Shown: positions 56,221 through 64,000 of the stretch, in pieces
How the letters are laid out: each line of letters opens with the position of its first letter
How positions within the stretch are numbered: the first letter of the stretch is position 1
Origin: Dromaius novaehollandiae
Lineage: Eukaryota; Chordata; Aves; Casuariiformes; Dromaiidae
Direction of reading: 5' to 3'
Length of the DNA stretch: 64,000 nt
NCBI RefSeq assembly: GCF_036370855.1
Contig: NC_088103.1
Span: 13,827,404-13,891,403 of the forward strand
Translations under genes and position numbers: made by a program
The notes under the pieces: generated by a model
The model's input: only the letters and a program-made list of their open reading frames with translations
Told to the model about the DNA's origin: nothing
The model's database searches: none

Positions 56221-56400
56221 CGCGGGCCCCTCGCTGAGGGGACGTGTGGGGCGACCGCTCCTCTGAGGGGACGTGTGGGGCCCGCCACCCCTCAGCGGGG
56301 GACGTGTCCCCACTCTGAAGGGACAGGCGGGGTTGGCGGCCCCTCTGCGGGGACGCGTGGGGCGCTCTTCCCGCTGCGGGGCCGCGTCCCGCCCCTCAGG
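56221..56400 (+). repeat. GC-rich minisatellite, degenerate 28-36 base units
   Basis: About five diverged copies of a unit like CCCTCTGAGGGGACGTGTGG occur in a row, each with a short inverted arm CCCTC..GAGGGG that could form a hairpin. It lies 230-400 bases before the CCDC6 start codon. Confidence 0.8.
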
Positions 56401-56413
56401 GCAGCCGCGGGCG

Positions 56414-56479
56414 GCCGTTGGCTGCGGCTGTTGTGGCCGTTGGCTGCGGCGGTTGGAGCCGTTGGCTGCGGCGGTTGCG
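56414..56479 (+). repeat. 22-base tandem repeat, three copies
   Basis: GCCGTTGGCTGCGGC starts at 56414, 56436 and 56458. It directly follows the first minisatellite in the CCDC6 promoter island. Confidence 0.9.
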
Positions 56480-56627
56480 GCAGGGGGCGCTGTGGGCGGG
56501 CGGCGCGCGCGGGCCGGGGCGGGGGCGCCGCTCTTGGCGCGCGCGGCGCCTGCGCGGTGGGGCGGGCGGGCGGCACCGCCCCCTAGCTCTCCTGGCAGCG
56601 CGGCGGAGGGCGGGAGCGGCGGCGGAG

Positions 56628-56951
56628 ATGGCGGACAGCGCCAGCGAGAGCGACACGGACGGCGCGGGCGGCAGCGGCGGCGTGGCGGGGCCGCTGGGGC
56701 CGGGCTGCGCGGCGGCGGCGGGGCCCGGGCCCGGCCCCGGCGGCGGCCCCGGCGGCGGCGGCCCCGGTGGCGGCGGGGGCAAGGCGGGCGGCATCGTGAT
56801 CTCGCCGTTCCGGCTGGAGGAGCTGACGAACCGGCTGGCCTCGCTGCAGCAGGAGAACAAGGTGCTGAAGATCGAGCTGGAGACCTACAAGCTCAAGTGC
56901 AAGGCGCTGCAGGAGGAGAACCGCGACCTGCGCAAGGCCAGCGTCACCATC
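56628..56951 (+). CDS. CCDC6: CCDC6, exon 1 coding part
   Basis: The start GGAGATGG is in good context and opens [15 protein letters not shown], identical to human CCDC6. A Gly/Ala/Pro-rich linker follows (human has a Ser then Gly run here), then [40 protein letters not shown] and [15 protein letters not shown], the beginning of the long coiled coil. The exon ends ACCATC|GTGAGT in phase 0 after 108 codons; human exon 1 has 101. CCDC6 is a mainly coiled-coil protein linked to the DNA-damage response and to control of protein phosphatase 4 and FBXW7; human exon 1 is the part fused to RET in papillary thyroid carcinoma. The other exons of this roughly 470-residue protein lie beyond the window. 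Confidence 0.97.
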
Positions 56952-56998
56952 GTGAGTGCCGCCGCCGGCCGCGCCCGCCCCGGCCCGGCCCCGCGCGC

Positions 56999-57017
56999 GG
57001 GGGGGGGGGGGGGGGGG
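56999..57017 (+). repeat. 19-base G-run
   Basis: An uninterrupted homopurine run of G lies 48 bases after the CCDC6 exon 1 donor. It is prone to G-quadruplex formation and to sequencing errors, so its exact length is uncertain. Confidence 0.9.
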
Positions 57018-60000
57018 CGGTAACGGGCCCCGGGGGTCTCGGTGCCCCCGCGCCGCCGCCGGCCCGGCGGGGCAGCAGCCGGCGGGGGTCGCCGTGGCTG
57101 CCCTCGGCCCGCAACCCCCCCTGCGCCGTGCGGCCCCGGCGGGGCGGCCCCCGTCGCCCCCCGCTTGTGTGGCGATCGGCGGCGGCGGCGGGTCGGGAGG
57201 GCGGATTGGGGGGGGGGGGTTGGTGTAGGGCGAGGTGAGAGGGGGCTGTGCGCGCCTGCGGGGGGGGTTGGTGCTGGGTGCTCCCTGGAGCGTCTCAAAG
57301 TAGCGACGAGGCTTTTCCCTGAGTAAAGGAGAGTAAAATCTGCACAGATTACAGAATATCTTTCCAGCCGTCGTCTCTTCGGTCAATGCGAAGGAAGAGC
57401 AAGCTGCAGGAAAGCGTCTTGTTTACTGTCGAAGCGTTTAATTCCTTTTTTGCTGTTTCACTTGCTGTATTATTTCGAGAATTTATTTAGGAACTCATTT
57501 AAAATAAAAGCCTTAAAAGCAGTGCAGGTGACAAGCTGCTTCGCCCTGGGAAGGCTTGGCTACTGACTTATGAGCACTGAGAGGATAACTTGAAATTTAA
57601 TATTGTTTTAAATTACGTGATTAGGCATCAATCCTATATAAAGTAAGATATAAAGGTGTGATTAATATGACTTTTTTCTTTTTCTTGTGAGTTAGGAGTT
57701 TAGAGTAGTGTTTTGCCAGTTCAGTTGTTAGACTGATCATTCAGGTGTTACAGTGATCACGGCCTGTATGCAAGCAAACTAGATAATATGTTAAAGACTC
57801 ATTACAGGAAACCCTGATATTTGGCTGCGCTGTCCTGTACATCCTTGCTTGTCCAGATGTAGATGCACTGAGAGAGACTGATCCCACCTGTGTGTGTTCA
57901 TTCTCTTCTTACCTGACTTTCACAGAGCTTTGCTTCATTACAAGCACGATAGCTGTTTTATTCATAATTGTGTTTTGTCATTGTTGATACATCTCGCTAA
58001 GAAATGGGATCTAGCGCTTATCTCGGCAAACCTCTCGTCTGTTCCCACTAGTAAGCATTCGGTGTCTAGCAGGATGTGGGCCGGAAGAGTGCATGAAATA
58101 CAATACAGAAGTAATTTATTCAAGGATGACAAATATAGTGCCAGTCGGGGAAACGTATGCTTTGTTAATACTTTACAAGAAGAGAATGTGTCTTAATTAG
58201 GTAGCAGTGGAGTTCAGCCTTGTAATGCTGAAAGGGGCTAAGACATCTTGTCAGTCAGACATTTTCTCTTTGCCTGATAGAAAGACACGGTATCTTTCTA
58301 AACCCCGGTAGGTGTATTGTTTGTAGATAACTTACCTGAATAGAATTGTAGTTATTTTGGAGTTTTCTCTAGGGACTAGTTGCCTTATAGTTTCATCAGA
58401 CTTTAATTCACAAAAAGGAAGTGTTTTTCTTAAATCTAAAATTCAGTCTGCATAATTTTGACTTCTTGGATAAAGAGAGAAAAGGTGTCACTTTTATAGC
58501 AACGTGTAGGCTGTCCAGAAAACCATCTAGAAATTTAGCAGGTACTCTGGTATGCTGAACTGTGTGTGCGACTGACTAAACCACTTCTAATTCAGCAAGT
58601 GGCAAAATAATGATGCAAAACATAAGTTTTTTCAGGCCGCCAAGACTTTGTGCTGTGATTTACATAGTCCTTAACGTAAACACATTTGCAGTCAAAATAC
58701 TTTGTCATGTTACTCTAATATGAAAGTGACTGGAGATGAACTTTGCTGGAACATTGAAACATACGCCATTTGCGTGTAAATGTAATTAAATACAAAGTTT
58801 TTCTAATTTTCTTCTTTGTGATTATAAACCTCTGTCAATTTTTTCTTCCACAGCCCAGCTCAAATTCCTTGCAGACTTATTACTGTCCTGGAAGATTTAT
58901 GTAGCATACCAGTTTCCTGTTATAGATGTTGTAATGTCACAGATCAGCTTTGCTTCTTACCATTTGTTAAAAATGAGCCGTGAAGCACAAATAAAACGGA
59001 CAGGTAGCTGAAAAAGCAGGTTAAATAACTAAAACCTGATGTAGGTGAAGGTGAATCTTCAACCATGCTGTGGGCCTTTCCAATTCCCCTGGTTTGAGCT
59101 CCCTTGTGTTAGTGCTGCAGACACACTTAACTTCATTTAGTTCCCTCCCTTGTCTTCAGCATTCTTGAATACTGACCATTTTCCCTTTAGGGTTCACCAA
59201 ATAGAAAACAGTGTTTCTCCTCCTTCCCTTTGGGGCTGTACTGATGTATATGTCAATATGCATCTTTTTTGTTTCTGTGCTTGTGCCTAGTCAGCATGAA
59301 TGCATGCAGTTTGGAAATTATTTAGTAGCTTGCTGCATAGGATCCTCTTAGCTCCTCTTAGCTGTGTTTTTTACTTAACCTTTGTGTCAGAGGGTTGAAA
59401 ATAAGTGTTAAATGTAGGAGGCCTGTGTTGAATAGTTGTGCTTAGAAACCGGACTGAAAAAGGTGTCAACTTTACAGGCTTATATGCTGTCTAACTTCAT
59501 ATCAACTCTCATCTAAAATGTGTAAAAACAGATGCTTTAATACTAAAAATCCATAAAATGAGTTTGGCCTGAGTGTGCTTCTAAAGCACCGTGCAAACTC
59601 TACTTCTTCCAGCAGCCTGAAATACAAATGAAATTATACTATCACTCTCGTACAAGACTGTGAAATTACATAAATATACATGATACCTTTATCTCATCTG
59701 CTATCATTGGAACAAACTGGCAGGAGGAGTGTTGCAAGGAGGGAGGGAGCTAGGTAAGTTTTTGAAGCACTATCTAATAGTGCAAGAGCATTACATTGCA
59801 AGTTTCAGATCAAGACCAAGTATTAAGAAGAAATAAGTAAGATTGCTTGCTTGATCCATTTGAAGAGAGTCCCTTCTGTGCATATTTAGCAATCTTTAAT
59901 TATATGATCTCATGATATGTTTCTGCAAGATTGCTTTTAGGAAATGCAAAGGATGGTGCCTTGGTAGGAAAAAATCACACCTTTGAAAACCTGCAGTGCT

Positions 60001-60306
60001 ATGTTTGTAACATTAACTAGTTTGTTTTGGTTATAGTGTTACATTACCAAAAGTAGATTTCCTGTGTGAACTTCCTGACTTTCTTGGTGAAGAAGTTCTA
60101 TTAAGGAAATGTCACACTTAATGGACTAAGCCTGCTTCAGTGTAACTTCTCTAGTGAAACAAGAGTACATTCAAAACTGTGGGGGACCACTTTACAACGG
60201 ATTGAATCGGTGTGTGTCACAAAAGCTGAAACGCTTCACCCACGTATTTGTGTGTCTTGGTTAGGATTTTTCTTTTGAAGTCGGTAGGACGTGGATTTCC
60301 AACACG

Positions 60307-60335
60307 TCTTTTCTTTTCTTTCTTTCTTTCTTTCC
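60307..60335 (+). repeat. TTTC simple repeat
   Basis: CTTTTCTTTTCTTTCTTTCT continues to CTTTCC. The tract is followed by AGTGT and could act as a pyrimidine tract, but no convincing exon follows. Confidence 0.9.
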
Positions 60336-62312
60336 AGTGTTTGATGCAACAAAGTTGTCATGTTGCAGTGAAAGCCGTGTAACCTTCATTGATACTAAGC
60401 ATTTTGTTTTTCCTTGGTTTTCGTTGTGAAGTGACAGGCCTCATACAAATAGAATGCTTAAAAAAAAGTTCTAGTCCGCGATTCCTGCAGGTGCTTAGTT
60501 TCAGATGTTAGATTCAGTAATTTCACTCATGTGAATTGACCTATTATAGTCAGGCATTTTCTGTAATATTAGAAAAATAAAGTATAATAAGCCTTATTCT
60601 GTTAATTATTTTTTTAAACTAAGATGAAGATAATGTATCTGAGTAGCCTGAATTTGAACATATTCCCATTCCAGCGTGCTCGATGTAGCAGTGTTAATGC
60701 TTTGCAATGTAGACTTTATAGGAACAGTTTCTCAGATTTTTTTTTTCAGTTTGCTTTGGAGGGAAGAAAAGTATCTTAGAAATCCCACTGTGTGGTGGTG
60801 TGTGGATCCCCTGAAAGCATCCCCAATGAAGATGAAACAGTCTGATCCCAAACGCTTATGGCGCATATAAGTTAGCTGCTCATTTCTGTGAACTTGCCGT
60901 TAGTCGTTCGGGTCTGGTCATGACTTCTGGAGTGTCTGGTGATGAGGGATGTTGGGACACGGGCCTGCTGTGGTCTCCTGTAGGTTGTGAGTGGCTGTAT
61001 TTTGCTGAGAGACAGCTATTACCCTTGTATCCATAGCTAAACCACCTGCTCTTTCTCTGCACCTCAGACCTGAGCTTGGCTTTTTTGTTCTTTATCTTGA
61101 GTGCTAGCAGTGGGCAGTTGCATCTCCTGGGTTTTCACTCTCCATTGTGTTTCTGCAAAGTAATGTTGGGAGAAACAATGGAAGAAAAGGGCCTACTCGG
61201 CTTCAATTTCTGTGCTCGTAGTTGCAAATTTCTTCAGATGCCTATAACAGGCATCTCCTGAAAAGAAACAGGCTGTTCTGGGACTTACATATAGGAAAAA
61301 TCCTGTGTGGTATAGTAGGGTTGTTACAGTTTTCTCAATAAACAACCAGACTTAGATGCTGCAAATAAATACAGTTCTAGCATTTTGTTCTCAAGGAAGT
61401 GTATGTGGGGTGGGCTCTCTTCATTGTTTGGTTGGGTGTCGTTTTTTTGTTTGTTTGTTTTGTGATCTGCTGTCGTGGTCCTTTATGGAAAATGTCAGCC
61501 TGGATAGATAGTTTTGGAAAGTTAACAGGGGTGCCATATTGTTGAAAATCCCCTGCAAAAATGTTTTTTAACAGCTTTGTCCTTCCCTGGAATTTGCACC
61601 AGGATTTAAAAACAGAATACCTGTTTTAGTACAGAATATGTGTATTAATAGTAGGAAAAAAGGAGAGAATATGCCAACTGAATCAAAAAATAAACCTTTT
61701 AAAGGTGCTCTGTTAATAGGATAGGGATGAATGCACGAAATCAGTCAGCAGTGGGTGGAGGTAGAAAGCAAACCAAAAAAAGCAGACAGATTAATATTTT
61801 AAAAGATAATTTGTAAGTATGTTACTGACTCTTTATTTCAAAGTAGGTCTTGCTAATCTTAAATGTCTTTTTTTCAATATACCTAGTTGTCTGTGTGAAA
61901 GAGATTGATCTGCCTTCTTTGTCACGTCTTGTGTAGTTGTGAGAAGTCTTTTTGGAGCATTTATATCTGACTGCATTGTTTTTAGCTCTAGTTTGTAGCT
62001 GGTGAAAACACTTCAAAGTATTGACAAATTGCACATCAGGTGGATGAATGAAAGAATGGTTCAGAATTTTTATAAAACTAACTCATCAAATTTGAGTAAA
62101 GATGCCTTTCTTTGCTGAGATTAACAAATCCCTGCGTGATGAAACTTCATATAAAATCTTTTGGGAAGAGTAGACACACAAAGGAAATAAATGTCTTTTA
62201 TCTGAATGTTACATTTGCCTCAGATTCTCAGGAAGTATCTATTGAGTTTCCATTGAACATTTGAAAAGGAAGGAGGAGTCTTAATAATGAACTTTGTGAA
62301 CTTTTTTTTTAG

Positions 62313-62360
62313 GTGAACAGTGCTATTAGCAGCGCTGCTGGGAAACGAGTAAGAGTAAAG
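62313..62360 (+). CDS. CCDC6: Candidate cassette microexon in CCDC6 intron 1
   Basis: After a ten-T tract and AG, the phase-0 frame reads VNSAISSAAGKRVRVK and ends at GTGTGT. Two other donors, GTAAGA (after 62348) and GTAAAG (after 62354), would shorten the exon by 12 or 6 bases and also keep frame. CCDC6 exon 1 ends in phase 0, so inclusion would insert 12-16 residues without a frameshift. I do not know this exon from other species, so it may be chance. Confidence 0.3.
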
Positions 62361-64000
62361 GTGTGTTATCATCTGCTTATATTCAGTAGTTATATGTAGC
62401 CCCTAGCATATTTAATTCCCAGGGGAAAAAATACTCAATATCAATGAAGTGGTAATAGCACATTACAATTTGTCTGTTATAGACAGCCCATCTTCTTCAA
62501 TACAGATGAAATGAAATTGAGAAGCTGTTACCAGTTTCTGTCCATGTAGAACTCAATTCATATAGTTAATGAACAATAGTTATTAACAATAGTTAATAAA
62601 CAAGCCTAAACATGGGAGCGTGTACTTTCAGAGAGTTTGAGCCCTAAAGGAGTTAATAAATCATCTGATTTGATTTGGGTCACAGATCTTTGTTTCTCTG
62701 AGTTGTACCTACACATTGAATCCCCTAACTTATCTTGAAACTTATCTTTGGGAAGAGTATCCAGCTTTGATTTCAAGAGTCAGAGATGAAGAATACATTG
62801 CTTAGTCTTGTGCTTAAAAGGTTCTGATTTCCTGTGCGAATTCTTGAGTCAGCTTCTTCAGCATTGACCTCTTGGTTCTTGCTGTGCCTTTGGGCCAGGT
62901 TAATAAGCTCTTTTGAACCCTCTGTTTTCTCCTCGTGCAGATCCTTAGGGGCTGTAATAGGCATCGCCTAGTCTGCTTCGATAAACTAAAGTAAGCTCTC
63001 AAGTTGTGATACACTGGAAATCTGATGTGCCAGATCAAAAATGCTGTGGCTGTATGATGCACTGACGTAGTATAAACACATTTGCCTGGTTCAGATTTGT
63101 TCAAATGTTTCTGATAGCTTAATTTAGATCTGACAGGCTTTATTTTTTCATCAGTGTCATCTGGCTTCCTCTGTGAGCTTACTAGTTTGTGCTCTGGTTA
63201 ATTTGGCAGAAATACTGTTGCATACCTGTGCCTTTTCCAGATCAGATTTGTATTGCTGGATGACTGTCCAGTAGCATGTGACTTGGTGCTAGTAAGTGTG
63301 AAGCCATGGTCTCTGCTAAGGCATTTTATCTTGTTCTTGGATTTTTTTGAGGCTCTTTTCTGTGATCTCTCTATTTTTCTTTACAAAGAGGTACCAACCT
63401 CTTAAAAATTTTTTTTTAAATCAGTTTCACCAATACTATGTACATAAGTCAAAGCAAGCTGTGTCACGGTCTTGCGTGTTGGAAACTTCATGATTTTGTT
63501 TAGTATTCATATTAGTATTCATCATTTGTGAAGCTAATGTTGAGTTGTTTGCTGCTTCTCTCTAGATCTGTTTTTAGTCATGTCCAATAGAGAATTCCCT
63601 GGTTTGTAGGAGTGGTGAAGACTCCTTGTTTTCAGAAGTGTAGCTTTAGTAAAATTCGTCTTACTTTAGACGAAATGAAACATCAAGGTGTCTGTGTGTT
63701 TTATGTTACTGTTTACAGTCTTGCTAATCTCTGTCTCCCAGAGTTTATGAAGGTGATTTACTGAATAACAATTGACAGTAATTATTTTCATCATCGTGAT
63801 TAGTACAAGTTGGTGAGAAATTTCATTAGAAATTTCCTGCTGGTAACTGTTTTTGAGCAAATTTGGAATTTCTGCTGTGCGCTTTATAGCCATTTTAATA
63901 AAGGATAGTATGTATTACTAAGTCAGAACGTCATAGTGGTGCCATATACATGTCCTACATCTTTAATGTTGTCCTTACTGCAGATAGCCCTTGCTTGAAA

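Larger units (their letters stand above)
56190..57300. promoter_or_regulatory. CCDC6: CCDC6 CpG-island promoter
   Basis: A dense CpG island surrounds the first CCDC6 exon. GC-box-like words (GGGGCGGGGGCGCC region at 56515-56530, GGTGGGGCGGGCGGGC at 56558-56573) lie 50-120 bases before the ATG, and there is no TATA box, so initiation is probably dispersed. The upstream part (56221-56480) is made of two GC-rich minisatellites. The island ends sharply near 57300, where AT-rich intron begins. The exact start of transcription cannot be read from the sequence. Confidence 0.75.
56952..64000 (+). other. CCDC6: CCDC6 intron 1, 5' part
   Basis: The intron opens with GC-rich DNA including G-runs of 19 (56999-57017) and 12 (57208-57219), then turns AT-rich from 57.3 kb. 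It holds a TTTC repeat (about 60307-60335), a GTTT repeat (61441-61462) and one candidate small exon (62313). The second CCDC6 exon (QARAEQEEEF in human) was not found, so it lies beyond 64000. Confidence 0.85.

Noticed and set aside
55739..56313. Minus-strand frames upstream of CCDC6, considered as a divergent gene
   Set aside because: The sequence is mostly minisatellite or AT-rich DNA, no splice-consistent product was recognised, and frames overlap in all registers.
56273..57386. 321-codon plus and 267-codon minus frames over CCDC6 exon 1
   Set aside because: These are GC-driven shadows of the true CCDC6 frame that starts at 56628.
60336..60400. Possible exon after the TTTC tract
   Set aside because: The tract resembles a splice acceptor, but no coding sequence of CCDC6 or any known protein follows.
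62773..63104. Minus-strand 63- and 96-codon frames in CCDC6 intron 1, considered as a LINE fragment
   Set aside because: No reverse transcriptase or endonuclease motif could be recognised. The sequence may be an old repeat, but I could not support a family.

Overview
The window is vertebrate genomic DNA, most likely from a bird and at least from a sauropsid. Genes are split into short exons with GT-AG introns. Introns are compact, there are no Alu or LINE-1 blocks, only faint MIR-like and CR1-like traces are present, two palindromic repeats of a type I associate with sauropsid genomes occur, and many short CpG-rich patches sit inside AT-rich introns. The species call is inference; the gene calls rest on protein sequences recognised in the exons.

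Region 1 (1 to about 46.4 kb, + strand) is the 3' half of ANK3, ankyrin-G. Exons at 3086-10299 encode the end of the ZU5-UPA supermodule (second ZU5 domain and UPA domain). A 27-base exon (10780-10806) and a linker exon (12516-12597) lead to the neuron-type giant exon, 16649-24337 (7,689 bases, 2,563 codons). Three exons (24957-27263) encode the death domain. Two larger exons (29574-30246, 32265-32643) encode the regulatory tail, three small in-frame cassette exons (35614-35706, 40677-40760, 40885-40944) give an optional basic tail, and the last coding exon ends at 42471. All splice phases close: omitting the giant exon joins 12597 to 24957 in frame (190-kDa type), an internal donor at 19219/19220 joins to 24957 in frame (270-kDa type), and full use gives the 480-kDa type. 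A 3' UTR of about 3.9 kb, ending near an AATAAA at 46352, is plausible.

Region 2 (about 46.4-56.2 kb) is intergenic: CpG-rich patches (46.5-49.0 kb) followed by AT-rich DNA (49.2-54.4 kb), one MIR-like SINE and simple repeats. I found no convincing gene there.

Region 3 (about 56.2-64.0 kb, + strand) is the CpG-island promoter and first exon of CCDC6, with coding sequence 56628-56951, followed by at least 7 kb of intron 1. The ANK3-then-CCDC6 order, both on the same strand, matches human chromosome 10q21. In human tumours the first CCDC6 exon is the part fused to RET.

No bacterial, viral, CRISPR or tRNA/rRNA features were seen. The most interesting points are alternative-processing signals in ANK3: the internal giant-exon donor, tandem acceptors, a read-through end with an intronic poly(A) signal, a Ser-Pro-rich candidate terminal exon at 28723, and optional C-terminal exons. 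Other points are a (GGGGAC)9 tract, minisatellites at the CCDC6 promoter, and a candidate small exon in CCDC6 intron 1 with three in-frame donors.
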